In this document: one piece after another, positions 1-7,310 of the stretch | How positions within the stretch are numbered: position 1 is the first letter of the stretch | Layout: each line of letters opens with the position of its first letter | DNA from: Desulfobacterales bacterium | GTDB taxonomy: Bacteria; Desulfobacterota; Desulfobacteria; Desulfobacterales; UBA11574 | DNA: 18,472 nt | Direction: 5' to 3' | Assembly (NCBI GenBank): GCA_012974475.1 | Contig: JAAXQD010000096.1 | Span: 1-18,472, forward strand | Program-made: the position numbers and the translations under genes | The notes under the pieces: generated by a model | Told to the model about the DNA's origin: nothing | Databases searched by the model: none | What the model saw: only the letters and a program-made list of their open reading frames with translations

Positions 1-4
1 TTTT

Positions 5-466
5 ATGAGTTTTGAATCTTTTGAGGAACTGATTGAATTTGCAATAGAAAAAGAAAAAGAAGCTGCGGCCTTTTATACAGATCTCGCTGGGCGAACTTCT
101 TTTTCAGGTGTAAAAGATGCGTTGGAAGAAATGGCTGAAGAAGAAAAAAAGCATGAGAACATGCTTAAAAATATGGAAAATAATCAGGCGATTGCAGAGG
201 AATACAAGTTCAAATGGATTCCTGACATGAAGCGCAGCGATTATATGATAGACATGAAATATGAGGATGGGATGAGCTATACAGACATCCTGCGCCTGGC
301 CATGAAACGGGAAGAACAGGCCTTGAAAATGTACAATGAACTTCAGAAAAAAACCGACAATGCCGAACAAATTAAACTCCTCAAGGTGCTCTGCCAGGAA
401 GAAGCAAAACACAAACTCTTTTTAGAAGGTCATTATGATGACTATATGGCGGAACAGGGGGACTAA
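5..466 (+). CDS. Ferritin-like (rubrerythrin-type) diiron protein without rubredoxin domain
   Basis: This is a 153-residue protein with the four-helix pattern of the rubrerythrin/ferritin-like domain. Carboxylate and His ligands of a diiron site are visible. Helix 1 carries the EKEKEAAAFY stretch (about residues 15-24), helix 2 has an ExxH (E47, H50), helix 3 has EEQALKMY (about 103-110), and helix 4 has a second ExxH (E133, H136). The C-terminal rubredoxin CxxC pairs of classical rubrerythrin are absent, so it is the short form. Such proteins are usually cytoplasmic and deal with peroxide, oxygen or iron, but the substrate cannot be read from sequence. The start at base 5 gives the usual family N-terminus (MSFESFEELIEFA), but only four bases lie upstream, so its RBS and promoter are outside the window. 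The stop is 17 bp before the next ATG, suggesting a shared transcript. Confidence 0.88.
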   Translation: MSFESFEELIEFAIEKEKEAAAFYTDLAGRTSFSGVKDALEEMAEEEKKHENMLKNMENNQAIAEEYKFKWIPDMKRSDYMIDMKYEDGMSYTDILRLAMKREEQALKMYNELQKKTDNAEQIKLLKVLCQEEAKHKLFLEGHYDDYMAEQGD

Positions 467-483
467 GCCCCTGAGTTCTTTTC

Positions 484-1251
484 ATGGAACAACCGGTCCA
501 TTTTTATAATCATCAGAGAGAAAAACTTGCAGGAACCCTCCATCTACCTGATGAAATCAAGGGCGGCGGCGTGGTATTCGGTCATTGTTTCACCTGCTCC
601 CGTAACACCCGTATCATCCGTCACATCTGCAGTGATCTGGCGGCGGCAGGGTTCATTGCGTTAAGGTTCGACTTTTCGGGCAATGGTCAGAGCGAAGGCG
701 ATTTTGCGGCGTCCACCTACTCCAAACAGATGGCCGAGATTCAGAAAGCCGTCGACATTATCGCCGAAAAAGGCGCCGAATGGATCGGCCTTGCAGGGCA
801 CAGCATGGGTGCTGTTATCGCCATTCTCACAGCAGCCAGGATGAACCGCGTAAAGGCGGTATGCGCGCTGGCAGGGCGTTTATCAGGATTAAAGGCCACC
901 CATTTTTTCAACAAACGTCAGCTCAAGGAACTTCATGACACCGGACGGGTCTCTTTCAGCAGCCGGGGACGTCCACTTCAACTTTCAACGGCCTTTTTCG
1001 CCGACGCCGAGCAATTTAATCTACCGGAAACCCTAAAAACCCTACAGGCACCACTGATGATTGTCCACGGTGACCACGACGAAATCGTTCCGGTGGAGGA
1101 AGCCCATCTGGCTCAGAAATTGAATCTCATAAATACAAAGCTGGCCATTATACCGGACGCGGATCATATGTTCAGTAACGATGAACATCGTTTGAAGATC
1201 TCTAAATTAGTAGTGAAATGGTTCGAGGAACAACACCATGGATATACCTGA
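484..1251 (+). CDS. Alpha/beta hydrolase (OsmC-associated hydrolase type), stand-alone
   Basis: This is a 255-residue serine hydrolase. It shows the oxyanion-side stretch GHCFTCSRNTR (about 33-43), the RFDFSGNGQSEGDF segment (61-73), the nucleophile elbow GHSMG with Ser107, a probable acid in HGDHDEIVP (Asp199), and the catalytic His in PDADHMF (His228). The HCFTCS and DFSGNGxSEGDF signatures are those of the hydrolase half of bifunctional hydrolase/OsmC proteins. Here the OsmC domain is missing and the protein ends just after the His. The substrate is unknown. The gene lies 17 bp after the ferritin-like gene, and its last 14 bp overlap the start of sucA, which implies translational coupling to the 2-oxoglutarate dehydrogenase genes. 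A role in thioester or ester clean-up linked to the complex is only a guess. Confidence 0.85.
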   Translation: MEQPVHFYNHQREKLAGTLHLPDEIKGGGVVFGHCFTCSRNTRIIRHICSDLAAAGFIALRFDFSGNGQSEGDFAASTYSKQMAEIQKAVDIIAEKGAEWIGLAGHSMGAVIAILTAARMNRVKAVCALAGRLSGLKATHFFNKRQLKELHDTGRVSFSSRGRPLQLSTAFFADAEQFNLPETLKTLQAPLMIVHGDHDEIVPVEEAHLAQKLNLINTKLAIIPDADHMFSNDEHRLKISKLVVKWFEEQHHGYT

Positions 1252-3964
1252 GACCTTGAGCAAAGACTATATCGATGCTCAATACCAGATGTGGAAAGCC
1301 GATCCCAAGGCGGTTTCCCGGGACTGGCAGTTTTTCTTTGAAGGCTTTGAAATCGCCGGTGCCATGGAACGGGAAACCACGGATGTTTGCGACGAGGATC
1401 ATGTTTTACGTCAATCCCGAGTGGATGCACTCATAAACCGATATCGCCATATCGGACATTTTCTCGCCTGCCTCGATCCCTTGACTGCATGCCCCACCGA
1501 CCATCCGCTGTTGAACCTTTCAGCATTTAATTTAGCCGCAGAAGATCTGGACTCGCTATTTTATGCCGGAAGCCTGGTCAAGACCGAGCGGGCGTCCCTA
1601 AAGGATATCGTCCGGATCCTGAAAGAAACTTACTGCCGCTCCATTGGAGTGGAGTTCATGCATCTCCAGGACCCTGACGAACGCCGATGGCTCCAGGACC
1701 GTATGGAACTCCGGCAAAACCGTCCTGATTTAAAGTCCGAAGATAAAATCAGGATCATGGAAAAACTTTATCAGGCCGCCCTTTTTGAACAGTTCCTCCA
1801 CAAAAGATATCTGGGCCAGACGCGCTTTTCCATTGAAGGTGCGGAAGCGATCATTCCCATGTTCGACGCGCTTGTCAGCTGGGCCGGCATGAACGATTGC
1901 CGGGAGATTATTCTCGGCATGGCCCATCGAGGACGTTTAAATGTTCAGACCCACATACTGAAAAAATCCTATGAAGAAATTTTCAGTGAATTTGAAAGCT
2001 GTTACGATCCGGGGGACGCCTTCGGCGCCGGTGATGTGAAGTACCACAACGGCTATATGGCAGATATTAAAACCCACCAGGACGCGTCGTTACGTATGTT
2101 TCTGGTTAACAATCCGAGTCACCTGGAGTCCGTCGATCCGGTGGTTCAGGGATTTGTCAGGGGCCGCCAGAACATTTTGGGAGACAGCAATAGAAACGCT
2201 GTTTTACCGCTTCTTATCCATGGCGATGCCGCTTTTGCCGGACAGGGCATTGTTGCCGAAACCCTAAACATGTCACAGTTAACCGGTTATAAAACCGGTG
2301 GCACCATCCATCTGGTCATCAACAATCAGATCGGATATACCACACTCCCTGAAAACGCGCGCTCCACCCGCTACGCCACAGATGTGGCCAAAATGCTGAT
2401 GGTCCCGATCTTTCATGTTCACGGCGAAAATCCGGAAGCCGCTGTTCACGTTGTCCGGCTTGCCGCCGAGTACCGAAAAACCTTTAACAAGGACGTTGTC
2501 ATCGATGTGATCTGTTACCGGCGATATGGACACAACGAGGGAGACGAACCCTATTTCACCCAGCCGTTGATGTATGAACGGATTCGAGGGCGACGCCCCC
2601 TGAACGAAGTTTATGCTCAGCAGTTGGTTGAACAAGGTCTTGCCAAACCGAAAAATCTGGATGTTCTGGCAGAAAATATAAACAAAGACCTGGAAGAAGC
2701 GTTAGAGGCGGTTCGGGCCAGTGTCTGCGTCTTTCCCCAATCCCGTTTTTATGAAAACTGGAAAAATTTTCACGGGAATTACACCCATGATCCTCTGGAA
2801 ACCGGCGTCTCCTCCAAAAAACTCACGTCTCTTGCCCGTAAGCTTAACACCGTTCCGTCTGATTTTTCTGTGAATACAAAATTGATCCGCCTTCTGGGAA
2901 ATCGGCTCAAGAGTGTTGAAACGAAAGAGAACATCGACTGGGCCAATGCAGAAGCCATGGCCTTCGGGTCTTTGCTGACAGAAGGTCAACCCATCCGTTT
3001 AAGCGGCCAGGACAGCGGCCGCGGCACGTTCAGCCAGCGCCACAGCGTTCTCTTCGATACCCAAACCGGTGAAGAATATACCCCCCTTAACGCCCTCGGA
3101 AAACGCCAGGCCTCCTTTTCTGTGTTTGACAGCATGCTTTCGGAAGCCGGCATTATGGGATTCGAATACGGTTTTTCCATGGCTCAACCTCTAGGGCTCG
3201 TCATCTGGGAAGCACAGTTCGGCGATTTTGCCAACAACGCACAGTCGATTATCGATCTTTATATCGCCAGCGGAGAATCCAAATGGCAGCGACTCAGCGG
3301 ACTGGTTCTGCTGCTTCCCCATGGCTGGGAAGGATTGGGACCGGAACATTCCAGCGCCCGCCTGGAGCGTTTTCTCCAGTTATGTGCCGGGGACAACATC
3401 CAGGTGTGCAACCTCACCACACCGGCCCAGTACTTCCATCTTATCCGCCGACAGGCTAAAAGTAATTTTCGGAAGCCACTGATTCTCATGGCACCCAAGA
3501 GCCTCTTGCGTCATCCGCAGGCGGTGTCAAATTTAAAAGATATGACTTCAGGATCATTCAGGGAAGTTGTTGACGACCCGGACCGATTAAAATCGGTCCG
3601 GCGCATCCTCTTTTGCAGCGGAAAGATATTTTATGAATTACTTCAAAGACGCCGGAAAATAAAAAATTCGGATGCCGCCATCGTTCGTCTTGAACAATTC
3701 TATCCTTTCCCGGAGACGCAATTGAAAGCCGCCGTTCAGAAGTACAAACAGGCCCGGAAGTACGTCTGGGTCCAGGAAGAACCGGAGAATATGGGTGCAT
3801 GGTTTTTTGTGCGGCCTCGTCTTGAAAAATTAACCGGAAAATCCTTCGAATATGTCGGCAGAAAGGCCGCGTCCAGCCCGGCCACCGGTTTTCCCAATAT
3901 CTACCGTAAAGAACAGGCCGCCATAATAGACAACGCACTGGGTCCTGCAAAATCCGAACGATAA
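1238..3964 (+). CDS. sucA: 2-oxoglutarate dehydrogenase E1 component (SucA/OdhA)
   Basis: This is the thiamine-diphosphate E1o subunit, which decarboxylates 2-oxoglutarate and succinylates the lipoyl group of SucB in the cytoplasmic OGDH complex. The 908 residues are close to the family norm of about 930. Visible signatures are: the N-terminal E2-binding segment YIDAQYQMWKADP (about 11-23); HRGRLNVQ with His230; the ThDP/Mg site HGDAAFAGQG (His328, Asp330) followed by VINNQIGYTT; RYGHNEGDEP; and, in the C-terminal transketolase half, SGQDSGRGTFSQRHS, SEAGIMGFEYGFS, WEAQFGDFANNAQ and LLPHGWEGLGPEHSSAR. No key motif is missing. The ATG at 1238 lies inside the end of the upstream hydrolase gene, with GAGG just before it. 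A 229-bp gap separates it from sucB, unusual because the products form one complex. Confidence 0.98.
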   Translation: MDIPETLSKDYIDAQYQMWKADPKAVSRDWQFFFEGFEIAGAMERETTDVCDEDHVLRQSRVDALINRYRHIGHFLACLDPLTACPTDHPLLNLSAFNLAAEDLDSLFYAGSLVKTERASLKDIVRILKETYCRSIGVEFMHLQDPDERRWLQDRMELRQNRPDLKSEDKIRIMEKLYQAALFEQFLHKRYLGQTRFSIEGAEAIIPMFDALVSWAGMNDCREIILGMAHRGRLNVQTHILKKSYEEIFSEFESCYDPGDAFGAGDVKYHNGYMADIKTHQDASLRMFLVNNPSHLESVDPVVQGFVRGRQNILGDSNRNAVLPLLIHGDAAFAGQGIVAETLNMSQLTGYKTGGTIHLVINNQIGYTTLPENARSTRYATDVAKMLMVPIFHVHGENPEAAVHVVRLAAEYRKTFNKDVVIDVICYRRYGHNEGDEPYFTQPLMYERIRGRRPLNEVYAQQLVEQGLAKPKNLDVLAENINKDLEEALEAVRASVCVFPQSRFYENWKNFHGNYTHDPLETGVSSKKLTSLARKLNTVPSDFSVNTKLIRLLGNRLKSVETKENIDWANAEAMAFGSLLTEGQPIRLSGQDSGRGTFSQRHSVLFDTQTGEEYTPLNALGKRQASFSVFDSMLSEAGIMGFEYGFSMAQPLGLVIWEAQFGDFANNAQSIIDLYIASGESKWQRLSGLVLLLPHGWEGLGPEHSSARLERFLQLCAGDNIQVCNLTTPAQYFHLIRRQAKSNFRKPLILMAPKSLLRHPQAVSNLKDMTSGSFREVVDDPDRLKSVRRILFCSGKIFYELLQRRRKIKNSDAAIVRLEQFYPFPETQLKAAVQKYKQARKYVWVQEEPENMGAWFFVRPRLEKLTGKSFEYVGRKAASSPATGFPNIYRKEQAAIIDNALGPAKSER

Positions 3965-4044
3965 ATGACCCAGGCATTGTAATGCCCATTCGAAGGAATC
4001 TAAGGAACCGTATGATATGAGTTCCATTCAAACAGTAAAGAATA

Positions 4045-4155
4045 TAGGCCCGGAGAAGCAGGCTTTGTTTATCTCCAGAGGGGATTTGCTTTATTGAAAG
4101 TTCATTGACTTTTTGAAATTCCAAATAACAAATCCCAGTAAAGAATCCGGGCCCA
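4045..4155 (+). promoter_or_regulatory. Candidate structured leader between sucA and sucB
   Basis: The gene-free gap 3965-4193 can fold into nested stems. An outer stem pairs GGCCCGG (4047-4053) with CCGGGCC (4147-4153). An inner one pairs GGGATTTG (4081-4088) with CAAATCCC (4129-4136), continued by TTATT (4091-4095) with AATAA (4124-4128) across a CT bulge. A competing hairpin, GGAGA (4052-4056) with TCTCC (4072-4076), shares bases with the outer stem. An 11-bp direct repeat, CAGTAAAGAAT, occurs at 4033-4043 and 4136-4146. A small separate hairpin GGCATT/AATGCC lies at 3973-3986. There is no T-tract, so this is not an intrinsic terminator. The structure ends about 38 nt before the sucB start. 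It could be a cis-regulatory or processing element, or chance. Confidence 0.4.
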
Positions 4156-4193
4156 GAGGACCAGATTGATCAAGACTAAAAAAAGGAGCATCT

Positions 4194-5459
4194 ATGAAAC
4201 TAGAGATTAAAATTCCGAGCGTGGGGGAATCGGTTCAGGAAGCAGTTCTAGTGGAATGGTATAAAAAGGACGGTGACAACGTTCAAAAAGATGAGCCCCT
4301 CTTTGTGGTGGAAACCGACAAGGTAACCCTTGAGATTGTGGCTGAAGCATCAGGGGTTTTAAAAATCCTCATATCCGAAGGAGAGACGGTGGGTATCGGT
4401 GCGGTGGTCGGAACCGTCGACACCGAAGCGGCACCCGCTCCTCCCCCGGAACCGGAACCGCCCAAAGAAGAAATACCGTCGGCACCGCCTGTGGAACCGG
4501 AAGAAGCGGCTGTGTCTGAAGAAGGACCCATGGAACCGGAACCGCCCCATGTCCGGCAAATCCTTTCGCCAGCCGTCCGACGTCTGGTGGCCGAAAGAAA
4601 TATCGATGTTACCGCCATTGCCGGAACCGGTCCCGGAAACCGGGTTACCAAGGGCGATGTCCTCCTTTATTTGGAACAGACCCCGGCAGGTGCTCCCGGG
4701 ATGAAGGATGTTGCCGTTGTTGGGCGTGAAATATCCGCCCAACCGGCCCCGTCCCCGGCAAAAGACGTTACCCGTAAGCCCATGAGCCCCATCCGTCAAC
4801 GGATTGCATCCCGTCTTTTGGAAGCCAAACAGAATACCGCCATGCTCACAACGTTCAACGAAATCGATATGAGTCGAACCATGGCCATGCGGGCACTGTT
4901 CAAGGAACCCTTTAAAGAAAAATACGGGATTTCCCTGGGATTTATGTCTTTCTTTATCAAAGCCGGCATTGAAGCCCTTAAAGAATTTCCTGAGATTAAC
5001 GCATTTGTCGAAGGAAATGAGATTGTATTTCACAATTATCACCATATCGGCATCGCCATCGGTACGGGCCGGGGGCTGGTGGTCCCGGTCATCCGTAATG
5101 CCGACGTTTTGAGTTCCGCCGAATTGGAACAGGCCATTGTCGACTATGTCGACAAAATTAAAAACAATCGTCTGGAACTGGCCGACCTTGAGGGCGGCAC
5201 ATTTACCATCACCAACGGCGGTGTATTTGGATCTCTGCTCAGCACCCCCATATTGAATACGCCCCAAAGCGGCATTTTGGGAATGCACAAAATTGAAAAG
5301 CGGCCCGTGGTTGTCGATGACGAAATCCAAATCCGGCCCATGATGTATGTGGCGTTAAGCTACGATCACCGCATCGTGGATGGTAGAGAAGCAGTCAGAT
5401 TTCTGGTAAAGATCAAAGAATGTATTGAAAATCCGGAATTAATCATGATGGAGATATAA
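4194..5459 (+). CDS. sucB: Dihydrolipoyllysine succinyltransferase, E2 of 2-oxoglutarate dehydrogenase
   Basis: This is the core E2o subunit, transferring the succinyl group from lipoyl-lysine to CoA. The 421 residues give the standard domain order. The lipoyl domain (about 1-77) has the lipoylation site ETDKVTLE at Lys43. A long Pro/Glu-rich linker follows (about 82-120), then a peripheral subunit-binding domain beginning LSPAVRRLVAERNIDV (about 123-160). The 2-oxoacid dehydrogenase acyltransferase domain (about 190-421) carries the active-site motif SYDHRIVDGREA with His392 and Asp396. A single lipoyl domain and the PSVGES start favour the succinyltransferase over pyruvate-dehydrogenase E2, as does the adjacent E1o gene. 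A strong AGGAG lies 7-8 bp before the ATG. It is followed by lpdA with a one-base gap, so the two are co-transcribed and probably translationally coupled. Confidence 0.97.
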   Translation: MKLEIKIPSVGESVQEAVLVEWYKKDGDNVQKDEPLFVVETDKVTLEIVAEASGVLKILISEGETVGIGAVVGTVDTEAAPAPPPEPEPPKEEIPSAPPVEPEEAAVSEEGPMEPEPPHVRQILSPAVRRLVAERNIDVTAIAGTGPGNRVTKGDVLLYLEQTPAGAPGMKDVAVVGREISAQPAPSPAKDVTRKPMSPIRQRIASRLLEAKQNTAMLTTFNEIDMSRTMAMRALFKEPFKEKYGISLGFMSFFIKAGIEALKEFPEINAFVEGNEIVFHNYHHIGIAIGTGRGLVVPVIRNADVLSSAELEQAIVDYVDKIKNNRLELADLEGGTFTITNGGVFGSLLSTPILNTPQSGILGMHKIEKRPVVVDDEIQIRPMMYVALSYDHRIVDGREAVRFLVKIKECIENPELIMMEI

Positions 5460-5460
5460 A

Positions 5461-6888
5461 ATGGCGAAAAAAGAGATCTATGACCTTATCATTATCGGAA
5501 GCGGTCCGGGAGGATATGTGGCAGCGGTTCGCGCAGCCCAGCTGGGGCTGAAAACGGCCTGCGTCGAAAAGGAGATCCGTTTGGGCGGCGTATGTCTGAA
5601 TGTGGGCTGCATTCCCAGTAAAGCCCTCCTCGATTCCAGTGAATACTATCACCTGGCAAAAGATCACTTTGCCGAACACGGCATAAAAACCGGAAGACTG
5701 AGCATTGATCTACCCGCCATGATGGCCCGCAAAGATCAGGTGGTTGAGGAGCTCACCGGAAATGTCCGCAAGCTTTTGGAAGGGAATACCATCAAAGTTG
5801 TCCACGGCACCGCCCGCCTTGCCGGAGAAGATCGTGTTGAAGTTCGACAAAATTCCGGCGCTTCCGACGGAAAAAATACCCAGACCCTGGAGGCAAAATC
5901 GATTATTCTGGCCACCGGAAGCACACCGGTCCAGGTTCCGGGCCTCGAGTTCGACGGAAAGCATATCGTCACTTCCACCGAAGCCCTAGAATTTAAGGCT
6001 GTTCCCCGGCATCTTGGCATTGTGGGCGGCGGCTATATCGGCCTTGAACTGGGATCGGTGTGGCTGCGCCTGGGTGCAAAAGTGACCGTGGTTGAAATGC
6101 TGCCTCAAATCGCATCCACCATGGATGGTCAGGTGGGCCGGACTCTGGATCGAATCCTGAGAAAGCAGGGATTGGAGATTCGTCTCAACACCCGGGTTTC
6201 CGGAGCCAAAATTTCGAGAAACAAGGTCCGAATGACTTTGGAAAACGGCGATAAAAAAGAGGCGTTATCCTGCGATCGTCTCCTGGTTTCTGTGGGAAGA
6301 CGGCCTTTGACACAGAATCTCGGTCTGGAAGACCTCGGCGTTAAAACCGATTCCATCACCGGCCATGTTCTGGTGGACGAAGCCTATCGCACCAACATTC
6401 CAACCATCTATGCCGTAGGAGATCTTATTCCCGGTCCCATGCTGGCCCATAAAGCCTCGGCAGAAGGCATTGCTGCGGCGGAGTGCATCGCGGGTCTTCC
6501 CGGTGAAGTGAATTACGATGCCATCCCGGCAGTGGTTTATACCTGGCCCGAGGTTGCCAGCGTCGGCCTTACTGAAGAACAGGTCAAAGAACGCAACATT
6601 ACTTACTGTGTCGGGACTTATCCTTTCTCCGGCGCAGGACGCGCTCGCTGTATGGGAGAAAAAGACGGGTTTGTCAAACTCATCGCCCATTCTAAAACCG
6701 ATCGAATTTTGGGTGTACATATCATCGGCCCACGGGCGGCGGACATAATAGCAGAATGTGTTCTGGCCGTTGAATTCGGTGCAAGTTCCGAAGACATCGC
6801 CCGAACCGTTCACGGACATCCGACGTTTTCCGAAGCCTTGCAGGAAGCGGCCATGGCGGTTCGAAAATGCTCGATTTATGCATCCTGA
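5461..6888 (+). CDS. lpdA: Dihydrolipoyl dehydrogenase (E3)
   Basis: This FAD/NAD flavoprotein reoxidises dihydrolipoamide on SucB and completes the 2-oxoglutarate dehydrogenase complex. Its 475 residues are the normal length. It has the N-terminal dinucleotide motif GSGPGG (13-18), the redox-active disulfide GGVCLNVGCIPSK (Cys45, Cys50), the second FAD-fold ATGSTP, the NAD motif GGGYIGLELGS, the FAD-binding AVGDLIPGPMLAHKA, and the intact catalytic His-Glu pair HGHPTFSE (His453, Glu458) at the interface domain. Every element of a true lipoamide dehydrogenase is present, in contrast to the paralogue at 7311. It starts one base after the sucB stop, with GGAGAT as ribosome binding site inside the end of sucB. 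No convincing terminator follows; a weak stem and short T-run lie at about 6891-6910. Confidence 0.97.
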   Translation: MAKKEIYDLIIIGSGPGGYVAAVRAAQLGLKTACVEKEIRLGGVCLNVGCIPSKALLDSSEYYHLAKDHFAEHGIKTGRLSIDLPAMMARKDQVVEELTGNVRKLLEGNTIKVVHGTARLAGEDRVEVRQNSGASDGKNTQTLEAKSIILATGSTPVQVPGLEFDGKHIVTSTEALEFKAVPRHLGIVGGGYIGLELGSVWLRLGAKVTVVEMLPQIASTMDGQVGRTLDRILRKQGLEIRLNTRVSGAKISRNKVRMTLENGDKKEALSCDRLLVSVGRRPLTQNLGLEDLGVKTDSITGHVLVDEAYRTNIPTIYAVGDLIPGPMLAHKASAEGIAAAECIAGLPGEVNYDAIPAVVYTWPEVASVGLTEEQVKERNITYCVGTYPFSGAGRARCMGEKDGFVKLIAHSKTDRILGVHIIGPRAADIIAECVLAVEFGASSEDIARTVHGHPTFSEALQEAAMAVRKCSIYAS

Positions 6889-7030
6889 ACCGGGGAAAAA
6901 ACCGTTTTCTGAATGCAACATTTTTTAAAAATGGTAAATTGATATAAATTCTGCTGTAAGGATTTGCCTAAAAAATCGACAAACCCATAAATGAATAAAG
7001 CCCAACCAGCGATCGGATCACCGGTTAGAT

Positions 7031-7246
7031 TGTACATATTCAGGGGGTGTGTTTTCTCGTGTAACGATATCGGCGGAGTGGCTTCGTCATTTCAATGATT
7101 TAGCAGTGGGGGAGACCGCGGCTCCCGCATGCTTTTTGCGGGAGAACGCGGAGGGGGCAGGAATGCCACCGCTGCTAACTCATTGAAATGACCAGACACG
7201 TAGACGCCAGAGTGAAACGGGGAAGCGCACCCCCTGAATACGTGCG
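7031..7246. repeat. Imperfect palindrome of about 216 bp, nested inverted repeats
   Basis: Nearly the whole central part of the gene-free stretch 6889-7310 folds on itself. Outer arms: ATTCAGGGGGTG (7038-7049) against CACCCCCTGAAT (7228-7239), extended outward by further pairs and G-U pairs to 7031 and 7246. Next: GTCATTTCAATGA (7086-7098) against TCATTGAAATGAC (7180-7192), a perfect 13 bp. Then TTAGCAG (7100-7106) against CTGCTAA (7172-7178). Then CCGCG (7116-7120) against CGCGG (7147-7151). At the tip, CTCCCGCA (7122-7129) against TGCGGGAG (7137-7144) with a 7-nt loop. The intervening segments pair only partly. No ORF fills it. A MITE-like element or a long structured RNA both fit. The remaining flanks, 6889-7030 and 7247-7310, show nothing beyond the RBS of the next gene. 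Confidence 0.75.
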
Positions 7247-7310
7247 TAGATTTTCTTCCCTGTTTTGTTCGATCGTTTGGGTTTTTTGACCACAAAAAAA
7301 GGAGTCGATC

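Noticed and set aside
3558..4124. 188-codon minus-strand frame over the end of sucA and the sucA-sucB gap
   Set aside because: Most of it is antisense to sucA, with no Shine-Dalgarno and no recognisable motif. It is a shadow frame.
4081..4136. Intrinsic terminator after sucA
   Set aside because: The stem is good but it is AT-rich and no T-run follows. sucB belongs to the same complex, so termination here is not supported.
4359..5330. 323-codon open frame on the minus strand across sucB
   Set aside because: It lies wholly antisense to a certain gene, has a His/Gly/Phe-rich composition and shows no domain. It is a shadow of sucB codon usage.
7031..7246. CRISPR repeat, integron attC or insertion sequence
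   Set aside because: There is no repeated unit with spacers, no attC core-site pair, and no transposase or integrase frame. Only the palindrome is supported.
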